From Pseudomonadota bacterium (GTDB taxonomy: Bacteria > Myxococcota_A > UBA796 > SXON01), in the NCBI GenBank assembly GCA_030684355.1, contig JAUXTN010000002.1, positions 216,069 through 280,068 of the forward strand: a stretch of 64,000 nt of DNA, read 5' to 3'. Below the pieces are notes generated by a model. That model was not told the origin of the DNA, ran no database searches, and saw only the letters and a list, made by a program, of their open reading frames with translations. Both the position numbers and the translations under genes were made by a program. Below are positions 27,372 through 38,643 of this stretch, in pieces (the stretch's first letter is position 1; the number at the start of each line of letters is the position of its first letter).

Positions 27372-28793
27372 ATGCCCGACCTCTGGATCGACAACGCCCC
27401 CCGCCCCGCCGCCTCCGGCGCGACCTTCTTCACGCCGAACCCCGCCACCGGCGAGACCCTCGCCGAGCTCGCCCGCGGCGATCGGGTCGACGTCGACCTC
27501 GCCGTGGCCTCCGCCCGCCGCGCGTTCCCCGCGTGGGCGCGCACCGATCCCAACGAGCGGCAGCGCATCCTCTGGAAGTGCGGGGAGGGGATCCTCGCCA
27601 ACCTGGAGGCCCTCGCCCGCCTGGAGACCCTCGACACGGGCAAGCCCATCTCCAACGCCCGCGCGATCGACGTGCCGCGCACGGCGGACACCTTCTTCTA
27701 CTTCTCGGGCTGGGCGACCAAGCTCCACGGCGAGACCATCCCGGTGCGCGGGCCGTTCCTCACCTACACGGTCCGGGAGCCGCTCGGCGTGATCGGCGCG
27801 ATCATCCCGTGGAACTTCCCGTTGCTCCTCGCGGCGCGCAAGATCGCCCCGGCTCTGGCCGCAGGCAACACGGTGGTGCTCAAGCCGCCCGAGGAGGCGT
27901 CGCTCTCCTGCCTCGAGCTCGCGCGCATCCTCGCCGAGGCGGGCCTGCCCCCCGGCGTGCTCAACGTGGTGACCGGGCACGGGGACGAGGCCGGCGCCGC
28001 GCTCGTGGCGCACCCCGACGTGGCGAAGATCAGCTTCACCGGCGGCACCGACACCGGGCGCCTCATCATGCGCAACGCCGCGGCCACGCTGAAGCGGGTG
28101 TCCCTCGAGCTCGGCGGCAAGAGCCCCAACATCGTGTTCGCCGACGCCGACGTGAAGACCGCCGCGAAGAACGCCGTGGGCGCGGCCTTCTACAACCAGG
28201 GGGAGCTCTGCACCGCGGGGACCCGCCTGCTCGTCCAGCGCGCCATCCACGACGAGGTCCTCGACATCGTGGTCAACGGCGCCCGGGCGCTCGTGCCCGG
28301 CGATCCGCTCGATCCCGCCACGCAGATGGGGCCGCTCGTCTCCGAGGCGCAGCACCGCCGCGTGCTCGGCTACCTCGACACCGGGGACAAGGAGGGCGCG
28401 CGCCGCGAGGTGGGTGGGCGCCACGGGGATCGGGGTTGGTTCGTGTCGCCGACCGTCTACTCGGGTGTCACCTCCGAGATGACCATCGCGCGGGAGGAGA
28501 TCTTCGGGCCCGTGCTCTCCGTCATCCCGTTCGACGACGTGGAGGACGCCGCGCGCATCGCGAACGCGAGCGAGTTCGGGCTCGCCGCCGGCATCTGGAC
28601 CCGCGACATCACCCGCGCGCATTCGCTGGCCGCGCGGCTCCAATCGGGGACGGTGTGGATCAACACCTACAACCGCTTCGACGCCGCGGCTCCCTACGGC
28701 GGGGTGAAGCAGTCGGGCTTCGGGCGGGAGAACGGGCGCGCCGTGCTCGACGAGCTGACCCAAGTGAAGACCGTCTGGGTGGCAACCGGCTGA
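27372..28793 (+). CDS. NAD(P)-dependent aldehyde dehydrogenase, betaine/aminoaldehyde type
   Basis: A 473-residue enzyme of standard length. Visible features are the Asn of IIPWNFPLL, the general base Glu in SLELGGKSPNIVFADAD, the nucleophile Cys in FYNQGELCTAGTRLLVQ, and EEIFGPVLSVIPFDD. The closest pattern is betaine-aldehyde or gamma-aminobutyraldehyde dehydrogenase, which oxidises amino-aldehydes to acids. An amine oxidase-like gene and two GABA-type aminotransferases within 10 kb make an aminoaldehyde substrate plausible. It is transcribed alone, divergently from gltX, with paired 12-mers in the promoter region. Confidence 0.9.
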   Translation: MPDLWIDNAPRPAASGATFFTPNPATGETLAELARGDRVDVDLAVASARRAFPAWARTDPNERQRILWKCGEGILANLEALARLETLDTGKPISNARAIDVPRTADTFFYFSGWATKLHGETIPVRGPFLTYTVREPLGVIGAIIPWNFPLLLAARKIAPALAAGNTVVLKPPEEASLSCLELARILAEAGLPPGVLNVVTGHGDEAGAALVAHPDVAKISFTGGTDTGRLIMRNAAATLKRVSLELGGKSPNIVFADADVKTAAKNAVGAAFYNQGELCTAGTRLLVQRAIHDEVLDIVVNGARALVPGDPLDPATQMGPLVSEAQHRRVLGYLDTGDKEGARREVGGRHGDRGWFVSPTVYSGVTSEMTIAREEIFGPVLSVIPFDDVEDAARIANASEFGLAAGIWTRDITRAHSLAARLQSGTVWINTYNRFDAAAPYGGVKQSGFGRENGRAVLDELTQVKTVWVATG

Positions 28794-28839
28794 CGCGCGT
28801 CCGCGCGCGAGCGCGGCGGGATCGTGGCATCATCGCCGG

Positions 28840-30378
28840 ATGCTCCTCGCGCTGCTGGCCTGCATCACCGAACCCGTCGTGCTCGACGATCCGCGGGACA
28901 CCGCCGACACCGCCCCGGTCGAGCCCGAGGACACGGGCACCACCGAGGTCCTCGACGACAGGTGCGACCCCGGCGCCGCCCCCGTCTACGGGGTCGAGGG
29001 GGCGCCGCTCTCGTTCACCGTGCGGTGTACCGGCGTGGACACGGCCACGTCGTTCCTGGTCTTGGGGCTCCCAGAGGGCGCGAGCTTCGACGCCGCCTCC
29101 GCCACCGTGACATGGACCCCCGGCCCCGCCGACGCCGGCCACTACCCGCTCAGCGTCACGTCCTCGGGCCCTGGGAGCGACGCCGGCGTGGTGGACGTCT
29201 GGGTCGCGGACGGGTGGGACGCCGTGGACAACGAGCGCGTCGACCCGCGCACCTACACCAAGGAGTACGGCCTCCCCGTGCTCCACCTCGAGCGCCCCCG
29301 CGACACGAACGACGACGACGATGTCGCCACGACCATGGTCTACAAGGGAAAGCCCTGGGCGATCGACCTGAAGTACCGCGGCGCGGCGTCTTCGTACTAC
29401 CCCAAGCGCAGCTACACCGTGTCGTTCGCGTCGGACGACGAGTTCGACGACGAGGACGAGGGCTTCGAGAACCGCCACAAGATCGTCCTGACCACCCTCT
29501 TCGACGACAACAGCTACCTGCGCCAGCTCCTCTGCTACGAATTGTGGTCGGCGCTCGACGACACGCGGCACGACATCCAGACCTTCCTCGCCGTGCTCTA
29601 CGTCAACGGCGCGTACGAGGGCCTCTTCCTCGTGAGCGACCACATCGACGGCGAGTACTGGGAGGACCACGGCTACGACGAGGACGGGAGCCTCTACAAG
29701 TCGGTGACGCATGAGGGCAACTTCTACGACAACTACAGCGGCACGCCCAAGGCGAGCTGGCACGCCGGATACGAAAAGCAGGAGGGGGCGGAGGACGACT
29801 GGAGCGACCTCGACGCGCTGGTCCACTTCGTCGCGACCGCGTCGGACGCCGATTTTGCCGCCCACATCGAGGAGTGGGTCGTCATCGACGAGATCGCCGA
29901 CTGGTGGATCCTCGTGCGCTTCACCGAGGCGGACGACTCCGGCGGCAAGAACGCGTACCTCTACGTCGACGCCTCCACCGGCCTGTTCCACCACGCCCCG
30001 TGGGACTTCAACCACGCGTTCGGCCAGACCTGGCAGACCGAGCGCCAGGCCTCCTCCACCGACTACGACTTCTTCTGGTCCAACAACCTCTTCAAGCGCC
30101 TCCTGGCAGACCCCGTCTACGGCCCCCGCATGGAGGCCCGGATGCGGGAGAAGCTCGCCACCGTGCTCGCCGCCGACGCCGTCAACGCGCGGATCGACGG
30201 GTGGCTCGCGCGGATCGAGCCCTCGGCCGAGCGGGACTGGGCCAAGTGGGAGGACAGCTACCGGAGCTACGGCGGCTGGTATTGGCGCACGGATTGGACC
30301 TCCCACGACGGGGAGATCGACTACCTCCGCACGTGGACCGACGAACGCGCGGCGTACATGGCGGGTTGGTACCCGTAG
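28840..30378 (+). CDS. CotH-like lipoprotein with an N-terminal cadherin-like region
   Basis: A 512-residue secreted protein. MLLALLAC forms a very short lipoprotein signal with the lipobox Cys at residue 8. Residues 9-40 are a Thr/Asp/Glu linker. Residues about 45-130 look like an Ig/cadherin-type domain (LSFTVRC, ATVTWTPGPADAGHYPL). The rest matches CotH family proteins: LKYRGAASSYYPKRSYTVSF, HKIVLTTLFDDNSYLRQLL, VLYVNGAYEGLFLVSDHID and the acidic PWDFNHAFG. Spore-coat CotH is an atypical protein kinase, and homologues in Gram-negatives are secreted. Kinase activity here is inferred from the family only. Confidence 0.82.
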   Translation: MLLALLACITEPVVLDDPRDTADTAPVEPEDTGTTEVLDDRCDPGAAPVYGVEGAPLSFTVRCTGVDTATSFLVLGLPEGASFDAASATVTWTPGPADAGHYPLSVTSSGPGSDAGVVDVWVADGWDAVDNERVDPRTYTKEYGLPVLHLERPRDTNDDDDVATTMVYKGKPWAIDLKYRGAASSYYPKRSYTVSFASDDEFDDEDEGFENRHKIVLTTLFDDNSYLRQLLCYELWSALDDTRHDIQTFLAVLYVNGAYEGLFLVSDHIDGEYWEDHGYDEDGSLYKSVTHEGNFYDNYSGTPKASWHAGYEKQEGAEDDWSDLDALVHFVATASDADFAAHIEEWVVIDEIADWWILVRFTEADDSGGKNAYLYVDASTGLFHHAPWDFNHAFGQTWQTERQASSTDYDFFWSNNLFKRLLADPVYGPRMEARMREKLATVLAADAVNARIDGWLARIEPSAERDWAKWEDSYRSYGGWYWRTDWTSHDGEIDYLRTWTDERAAYMAGWYP

Positions 30379-30417
30379 GCCGGCCTCTGCCTACCGCGGT
30401 TGCGGTACTATCCATCG

Positions 30418-30807
30418 ATGTCTACCCCCGCCGCCACGCCGCTCCCGATCCTCTGGTCCGCGTTCGTACCGACCCACCTGATGTTCCTGATCATCGGGAA
30501 CTTCGTGCCGGCCGAGCCCATCGCCCAGGCGGACCTCGTGCCGCTCCTCGCGCTTCCGGCGGTGGTGGCCGCGGGGATCGCCGCGGAGGGGTCGCTCCTG
30601 GCGCGGGTCGCGCCGAAGGCCCAGAGCTGGTTCGTGATGCGCTTCGCGCTGGCCGAGGTGGCCGCCCTCGTCGGGTTCCTCTCGTACTTCCTGACGGGCA
30701 CGCACCTCGTCCAATTCCTGTGCGCCGGGGTCGGGTTCATGGCGCACGTTCTCTCGCTCCCCACCGCGGGGGCGCTGACGCGCCACGCGGCGCTCCAGCA
30801 GCGCTGA
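30418..30807 (+). CDS. Small integral membrane protein, unknown function
   Basis: A 129-residue protein with about four hydrophobic segments (PILWSAFVPTHLMFLIIGNFV, VPLLALPAVVAAGIAA, FALAEVAALVGFLSYFLTG, LVQFLCAGVGFMAHVLSL), so an inner-membrane protein. The ATG at 30418 is preferred over one 18 bp upstream because it starts the conserved-looking first helix. No motif was recognised. Its TGA stop touches the stop of the convergent cytochrome gene with no spacer (TGATCA). Confidence 0.65.
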   Translation: MSTPAATPLPILWSAFVPTHLMFLIIGNFVPAEPIAQADLVPLLALPAVVAAGIAAEGSLLARVAPKAQSWFVMRFALAEVAALVGFLSYFLTGTHLVQFLCAGVGFMAHVLSLPTAGALTRHAALQQR

Positions 30808-32019
30808 TCACTCGTCCCAGCGGGAGCCGTTGTGGAGCTCCCCGTGGCACGTGCCCGTGCACGTCTGGGCGCCCCGCAGCATGTCGCCCTGCATCAGCAC
30901 GTCGGCCTCGCCGTCGACGTGCTCCTCGACGTGCACGATGGCGCCGGCGCCGTTGACGACCTCGCCGTGGCACTCGTTGCACGAGATCGGCTCCCCGTCG
31001 TCGAAGCGCAGGTGCTCGCGGTGCTCGCCGCTCATCTCGCTCCACCCGGCCTCTCCGCTCTCCGTCACGGCGTGGCAGTCCCCGCAGCTCACCGAGCCCG
31101 TCGCCACCATCGTGCCGTTGTCGCCCTGTCCGTCCCCGTGGCAGTAGAGGTTGGAGCAGGTGCCGTTGGTGCCGTTCCAGTAGGCGGCGGTGGAGAGGCC
31201 CGCGGCGAACATGACGTCCGCGACCCCGGGCGAGGTGTCGCCGACGAAGACGTGCCCCTCGGAGAGGATGTCCGTCGGCTTCACGTGGCACTGGGTGCAG
31301 TCGAAGGCGACCTTCAGCTCGGTGGCCGCGACGTGCGTGGCGTGCGGAGGGAAGCGGAGCTCCGCGGCGTCCACCTGGTCGGCGATGCCCTCCGGAGGCG
31401 CGCCCGTGGGGCTCGTGTCGGGGTCACCGTGGCAGAACGTGCAGTCCTCGCGCCAGCCCGCGGTGTGACACGTGTCACACGACACGTCGACGTTTCCGCC
31501 CTCCAACGTCGGCCCGTGACAGTCGGTGCAGACATCGGCATCCTGGAGCTTCGCCGCCAGGCCGTGCGCGGTCGGGGCCTCCCAGCCCTCGGGGTGGTAG
31601 TCGCCGGTGGCGGTGTCCACCGAGCTGCACACGTCGCTCGCGCCGTCCGCGATCCACGCGCGGATGACCTCGAGATCCTCCGCCGCGAGCGCGGAGCCGG
31701 AGGGCATGGGGCCGCCCTCGCCGGCGGCCTGGGCGCCGGCGACCTTGTTGTAGAGCAGCGAGGCGTCGGGATCGCCCTCCACGACGAGCGTGCGGCCCGC
31801 GTAGAGCGAGCTGGCGATGCCGACGGTGGCGGCGTGGGCATCGAGCTCGAGGTCGAGGCCGCCGGCCGGCGCCGCGCCCTGGTGGCAGACCACGCACTCG
31901 CTCGCGAAGATCGCCTGTACGCCGCAGTAGCCATCCGCGCCGCCCGCCCCGCCGCGGCTCACGGCGGGGAAGATCGTGTCGTCGCAGCCGGAGAGCGCAA
32001 GGATCGTCAACAACAGCAC
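30808..32019 (-). CDS. Multihaem c-type cytochrome lipoprotein
   Basis: A 403-residue lipoprotein starting at GTG 32019, preceded by AGGGGG at good spacing; VLLLTILALSGC gives the lipobox. An N-terminal cytochrome-c-like domain contains CVVCH and GGPMPSG. It is followed by a run of haem motifs: CTDCH, CDTCH, CTFCH, CTQCH, CSNLYCH, CGDCH, CNECH and CTGTCH. That is seven CxxCH plus two CxxxCH, so up to nine haems. Such proteins pass electrons in the periplasm or on the outer surface, often in Deltaproteobacteria. A longer upstream frame exists but lacks a usable signal. It is divergent from the sensor operon. Confidence 0.85.
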   Translation of the reverse strand: MLLLTILALSGCDDTIFPAVSRGGAGGADGYCGVQAIFASECVVCHQGAAPAGGLDLELDAHAATVGIASSLYAGRTLVVEGDPDASLLYNKVAGAQAAGEGGPMPSGSALAAEDLEVIRAWIADGASDVCSSVDTATGDYHPEGWEAPTAHGLAAKLQDADVCTDCHGPTLEGGNVDVSCDTCHTAGWREDCTFCHGDPDTSPTGAPPEGIADQVDAAELRFPPHATHVAATELKVAFDCTQCHVKPTDILSEGHVFVGDTSPGVADVMFAAGLSTAAYWNGTNGTCSNLYCHGDGQGDNGTMVATGSVSCGDCHAVTESGEAGWSEMSGEHREHLRFDDGEPISCNECHGEVVNGAGAIVHVEEHVDGEADVLMQGDMLRGAQTCTGTCHGELHNGSRWDE

Positions 32020-32080
32020 GGGGCCCCCTGGCACGCGCGGCGAGTGTACCTCGACCGGGAGCCCGGCCGCCATCCTCGGC

Positions 32081-32118
32081 TGCGACACCCTGCGACATCG
32101 CGCGCCCGTGGTGCGACA
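32081..32118 (+). promoter_or_regulatory. Three phased TGCGACA direct repeats upstream of the sensor operon
   Basis: TGCGACA occurs at 32081, 32091 and 32112, spaced 10 and 21 bp, i.e. one and two helical turns on the same face. OmpR-type regulators bind direct repeats with this phasing. The repeats end 41 bp before the first gene of an operon that encodes an OmpR-type regulator, which suggests autoregulation. Confidence 0.5.
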
Positions 32119-32158
32119 GGGACCGGAGCATCTTGGCAGGGCCCCCACCGGAGCCGTG

Positions 32159-32563
32159 ATGTGGTTTCTCTCCCTCCTCCTCGCCTGTGCCACCCAAGCC
32201 GCGTCGTCCCCGGCGCCCGGCGACTGGTTCTACGCCGATCGGGGCGACGCGATCGATTGGTCGTCGATCCGCTTCGACGGCGCGGACGTGGTGTTCCGTA
32301 CCATCGGCGAGGGCCTGGAGTCCGGCCCCGTCCAAGGCGCCGCGCTGCTGGCATGCGGCACGGCGACCCGCGCCACGCTCGCCTTCGCGGAGGGGGTCCT
32401 GGTGGACGTGGTGACCGTGCCGGCCTTGCCGTGCGTGGAGGCGGCGGCCCAGGCCATCGACTGGGCGGAGCTGCAGCTCGACGGGGAGCCCCTCGGCGAA
32501 CGGGTCCACGCGCTCGTGGTGTACGACGTCCCGGCGGAGGCCTCGTGTTCCTCGTGCTCCTGA
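32159..32563 (+). CDS. Small lipoprotein, first gene of a sensor operon
   Basis: A 134-residue protein with a short lipoprotein signal, MWFLSLLLAC (Cys 10). The mature part is a small alpha/beta domain (DWSSIRFDGADVVFRTIGEG, DWAELQLDGEPLGERVHALV) with an internal repeat of the I-D-W-x-x-[IL]-x-[FL]-D-G type. It ends in a Cys/Ser-rich tail, CSSCS. No family was recognised. It overlaps the next lipoprotein gene by 19 bp and lies in one operon with a histidine kinase and an OmpR-type regulator, so it may help sense an envelope signal. Confidence 0.65.
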   Translation: MWFLSLLLACATQAASSPAPGDWFYADRGDAIDWSSIRFDGADVVFRTIGEGLESGPVQGAALLACGTATRATLAFAEGVLVDVVTVPALPCVEAAAQAIDWAELQLDGEPLGERVHALVVYDVPAEASCSSCS

Positions 32564-33381
32564 TGGCATGTGACAGCGACGACGCGGTCGGGGTGGCCCG
32601 GAAGCGCGCGCGCGCGTTCCTGGACGACCACCCCCGCGGGACGGCGATCGTGCAGGTCGGAGTCGGGGCCGGCGCGTCGGGCGAGCCGCCCGCGCTCGTC
32701 GGCCAGGTCGGCGCGCGCTGGAGCGACACGGACCTCGAGGCGTGGCTCGCGCCGTGCGGGCAGGCGGCGGAGCTCCGGCTTGACGCGGAGCTGGTGGTCG
32801 AGCCGGGGGCATCGCCCTGGGAGGTCGACGGGGAGGGCCTCCACCCGTGCCTCGCGGAGCGCCTCGCGGCGTTTCCGTTCGAGGAGCCCTCCCAGCGCGG
32901 CGCGCGCGATCTCGTGCGGGTCCGGTGGCGCCCCGGGGAGATCACCGAGCCGGTCGCGCTCGTCGAGGGCCCCGGGGAGGACGACGAGGCCCCGCCGCAC
33001 GGGCTGTGGTCCGAGGCGCCGCCGTACTGGCGCGTCGCGACGGCGGGCGCGCCCCACTGGGAGCGGCTGCTCCACCGGGAGGGCCGGCTCCTCCTCCGGC
33101 CGACGCACGACACGCACGTGGTCGAGGGCCCGCTCGAAGACGCCGACGCGTGGGCGCGGCAACTGACGTGCCCGGCGGAGACGTTGGGGCTCGTGCGCGT
33201 GGTCCTTGCCTTCACCGACGGGGCGCTCGACGCGCGCAAGACGGTGCCGGAGAGCGAGTGCGTGGAGGAGCGCATCGCGGAGAGCAAGCGGTGGATGCGC
33301 GACCGGCCGCTCGGAGCCACCGTGCTGCGTGACGCCCGGCACGCCCTCGTCGTCCTCGACGTGCCGGTGGGGGCGTGGTGA
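32545..33381 (+). CDS. Lipoprotein, second gene of the sensor operon
   Basis: A 278-residue lipoprotein starting at a GTG with GGAGG 4 bp upstream; VFLVLLMAC places the lipobox Cys at residue 9. Residues about 25-60 and 255-275 contain similar ARAFLDDHPRGTAIVQVGV and ESKRWMRDRPLGATVLRDA segments, suggesting duplicated halves. No named domain was recognised. It overlaps the previous gene by 19 bp and the kinase gene by 4 bp, implying coupled translation. It is likely a periplasmic or outer-membrane partner of the kinase, by context only. Confidence 0.65.
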   Translation: MFLVLLMACDSDDAVGVARKRARAFLDDHPRGTAIVQVGVGAGASGEPPALVGQVGARWSDTDLEAWLAPCGQAAELRLDAELVVEPGASPWEVDGEGLHPCLAERLAAFPFEEPSQRGARDLVRVRWRPGEITEPVALVEGPGEDDEAPPHGLWSEAPPYWRVATAGAPHWERLLHREGRLLLRPTHDTHVVEGPLEDADAWARQLTCPAETLGLVRVVLAFTDGALDARKTVPESECVEERIAESKRWMRDRPLGATVLRDARHALVVLDVPVGAW

Positions 33382-34985
33382 GCCGCGCCGTCCGGGTCGT
33401 CGTGATCCTCGCGCTGTTCGGATGGGCGGTGGCCGGGGTGCCCGATCGCGTCCAGGCGCAGCGGGACGCCGTGGCCGATCTCGCCTCGGAGCGCGGCGCC
33501 GCGTCGGCGGGCGGCGAGCTCCTCGCGCGCATCGCGGACCTCCGCGGGGTGGCGGACGGCGAGTTGCCCGACGTGTGGCAGGTGGAGGCGGGCGACGTGT
33601 GCGCGCCCGCGGCTCCAGAGGGATCGAGCTACGACGACGTGGTCGCGGCCGTGCGGCGCAAGCGCGCATGCGACGCCGCGCGCCAGGTGACCCCGGGGCG
33701 GACGGCCGCGATGCTCGTCGAGGTGGACGGGGATCCGTTCCTCGTCGTCCCGGGGCCCGCCGGCCGGCCCGGCGCGGACGCGCTGCGCCTCGCGAACCTC
33801 GATGGCGAGGCCCTCGCGGAGCTCGATCTCGCGGGCGCGTCGGCGGCGGCGGCGGTCATGGTGGTGCCTGCCGAGCCTGTAGGGCCCGCGGCGCCGGTGG
33901 TGCCCGAGGTGCCCGAGGTGCCCGAGGTGCCCGGGGACGAGGACGCCCTCGTCGCCATCCACGCGCTCCAGGCGCTCCAGGCGCTGGGGCTCCTCCAGGA
34001 CGTCGACATCCCGGCGCTGCTGCGCGGAAAGCTGCCGAGCCCCGACCCGGGGCCCTCCACCGCCGCCGCCACCGTCGCGTGGTGGCCGCCGTTGCAGGCC
34101 CGGATCGAGGCTCGCACCGGCATTCCGCTGCAGGTGGGCGGCGAGCCGCCGCGCGCCCGGGCCATCCTCCCCGCGCACCGCCTCGCCGGCGTGCCGGTGT
34201 GGAGCCTCCCGACGCCCGCGACCGAGGCCACCATCGATCTGCTCGACGGCGGCACGTTCTTCTGGCTCCTGCTCCTGGGCGCGCTGCTCGCCCGGGAGGC
34301 CTGGTCGTTCCGGCGCGCCGACGTGCTCGAACAGGAACGCCAGACGACGCGTGACGCCATCCTCCAGCGCATCTCCCACGAGCTCCGCACCCCCGCCGCC
34401 TCGGTCCGCTCCCTCGTCGACGCCCTCGCGCTCCCCGACGTCTCCGAGGCCGAGCGCGCCCAGTTCCGCGAGCTCGCGCGGAGCGAGGCCGAGCGCCTCG
34501 CCACCGGCATCGATCGGCTCCTCCAGGCCGCGCGGGGCGAGACGCGCGTCTCCATCGACCCCGTGCCGCTCGACCTCGCCGCCTGGGCCGACGCCGTCCG
34601 CGCCCGCTGGGCCACCCGGCTCCCGAGCCTCGTCGTGCAGGCCCACCACCCCTCTCCGGCGGTCGCCGATCCCGAGCGCCTCGACGAGGCCGTCGACGCC
34701 CTGCTCGACAACGCCGTCAAGTACGGCGGCCCCAACGTCACGCTCACCGTGACGCCCGACCGCGTGGTCGTGGAGGACGACGGCGAGGGCATCCCGCCCG
34801 CGGACCAGTCCCGCGTCGTCCAGAAGTTCGAGCGTCGGGAGGGGCGCGTGAACGATCCGGGGGGCCACGGGCTCGGCCTCTGGGCGGTCGCCGAGGTGGC
34901 CCGCGCCCATCGCGGGCGCCTCACGATAGAGGGCCGGAGCCGGTTCGTCCTCACCCTGGGTCCGGCCAACGGAGCCTCCCGGTGA
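33378..34985 (+). CDS. Membrane sensor histidine kinase
   Basis: A 535-residue kinase starting at a GTG that overlaps the upstream stop. The first helix is residues 4-22 (AVRVVVILALFGWAVAGV). The periplasmic sensor region is about 25-290 and contains a PEV tripeptide repeat near 176-186 and an ALQALQALG run. The second helix lies near 293-310 (FFWLLLLGALLA). The phospho-acceptor is His334 (ISHELRTPAASVRSLV). The ATPase domain has DEAVDALLDNAVKYGG, VEDDGEGIPP and GGHGLGLWAV. It phosphorylates the regulator encoded next. The signal is unknown, though two upstream lipoproteins in the operon are likely sensory partners. Confidence 0.92.
   Translation: MSRAVRVVVILALFGWAVAGVPDRVQAQRDAVADLASERGAASAGGELLARIADLRGVADGELPDVWQVEAGDVCAPAAPEGSSYDDVVAAVRRKRACDAARQVTPGRTAAMLVEVDGDPFLVVPGPAGRPGADALRLANLDGEALAELDLAGASAAAAVMVVPAEPVGPAAPVVPEVPEVPEVPGDEDALVAIHALQALQALGLLQDVDIPALLRGKLPSPDPGPSTAAATVAWWPPLQARIEARTGIPLQVGGEPPRARAILPAHRLAGVPVWSLPTPATEATIDLLDGGTFFWLLLLGALLAREAWSFRRADVLEQERQTTRDAILQRISHELRTPAASVRSLVDALALPDVSEAERAQFRELARSEAERLATGIDRLLQAARGETRVSIDPVPLDLAAWADAVRARWATRLPSLVVQAHHPSPAVADPERLDEAVDALLDNAVKYGGPNVTLTVTPDRVVVEDDGEGIPPADQSRVVQKFERREGRVNDPGGHGLGLWAVAEVARAHRGRLTIEGRSRFVLTLGPANGASR
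33900..33935 (+). repeat. 9-bp tandem repeat in the kinase sensor domain
   Basis: Four copies of GTGCCCGAG (the last one GTGCCCGGG) encode VPE repeats in the periplasmic region of the kinase. The unit is three codons, so copy-number change would keep the frame. Confidence 0.8.
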
Positions 34986-35656
34986 AGCCGCGCATCCTGC
35001 TCGTCGAGGACACCTTCGCCCTGCGCGTCGCCGTGTCCGCCTCGCTCCGCGCCGCCGGGTACGACGTGACCGCCGTGGGCTCCGCGGAGGAGGCCCGTGA
35101 AGAAGCCGAGCGTGCGTCGCCCGCCCTCGTCGTCCTCGACTGGATGCTCCCCGGCGAGCAGGGCATCGACCTCCTGCGCGGCTGGCGCGCCGCGGGGCTG
35201 CGCGTCCCGGTGATCCTGCTGACCGCGCGGGACGCCGTGCCCGACCGTGTCGCCGGCCTCGGCGCCGGCGCGAACGACTACGTCGTGAAGCCCTTCGCCA
35301 CGGAGGAGCTCCTCGCGCGCGTCGCCGTCCAGCTCCGCGATCGCGCCGCCCTGGGCGCCCGGCTCCGCCTCTCCGACCGCGACGTCGACCTCGCCCGGGA
35401 GGTCGTCCACCTCGGCGCCGAGGAGATCTCGCTCACGACGCAGGAGGCCCGCTGCCTCGCCTACCTCGCCGAGCGCGCGGGCCGGAACGTCGACCGCGAG
35501 GATCTCCTCCGCGACGTGTGGGGCTACCGCGGCGGCGTGGTGACGCGGTCCGTCGACAACACCGTGCTGCGGCTCCGCGCGAAGATCGAGCCCGATCCCG
35601 CGCGGCCGCGCCACGTCCTCACGGTGCAGGGCGTGGGCTACCGGTTCGAGCCGTAG
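34982..35656 (+). CDS. OmpR-family response regulator
   Basis: A 224-residue two-domain regulator. The receiver has ED9-10, phospho-acceptor Asp53 (VVLDWMLPG), the switch Thr in LLTARD, and the conserved VKPF Lys near 102. The C-terminal winged helix (about 130-224) shows LTTQEARCLAYLAERAGRNVDREDLLRDVWG, TRSVDNTVLRLRAKIE and VQGVGYRFEP, typical of OmpR/PhoB. The GTG start overlaps the kinase stop (GTGA). It likely controls its own operon through the TGCGACA repeats at 32081-32118. Confidence 0.94.
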   Translation: MKPRILLVEDTFALRVAVSASLRAAGYDVTAVGSAEEAREEAERASPALVVLDWMLPGEQGIDLLRGWRAAGLRVPVILLTARDAVPDRVAGLGAGANDYVVKPFATEELLARVAVQLRDRAALGARLRLSDRDVDLAREVVHLGAEEISLTTQEARCLAYLAERAGRNVDREDLLRDVWGYRGGVVTRSVDNTVLRLRAKIEPDPARPRHVLTVQGVGYRFEP

Positions 35657-35658
35657 CC

Positions 35659-35709
35659 AGGCCGGCTCGCGCACGGCCGGCTCGGTCGGCGGAGCTCCGT
35701 TTGCGCGCC
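35659..35709 (+). repeat. Dispersed intergenic repeat, copy A
   Basis: GCCGGCTCGCGCACGGCC (35661-35678) and GCTCCGTTTGC (35694-35704) occur here and, in the same order, on the minus strand at 58795-58846. Both copies lie just after the stop of a plus-strand gene. Confidence 0.5.
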
Positions 35710-35711
35710 GG

Positions 35712-38558
<2,847 letters not shown>

Positions 38559-38643
38559 GGGCCACCTGGGAGAAGGCTTGGGTATACGCGGCGCGACCAA
38601 AGGGAAGCCAGCAGGCCGAACTCGACCGTGAAAGCAGGCCCGC

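Noticed and set aside
32007-34910. 967-codon minus-strand frame over the sensor operon
   Set aside because: The plus strand encodes two lipoproteins and a clear histidine kinase; the antisense product is featureless.
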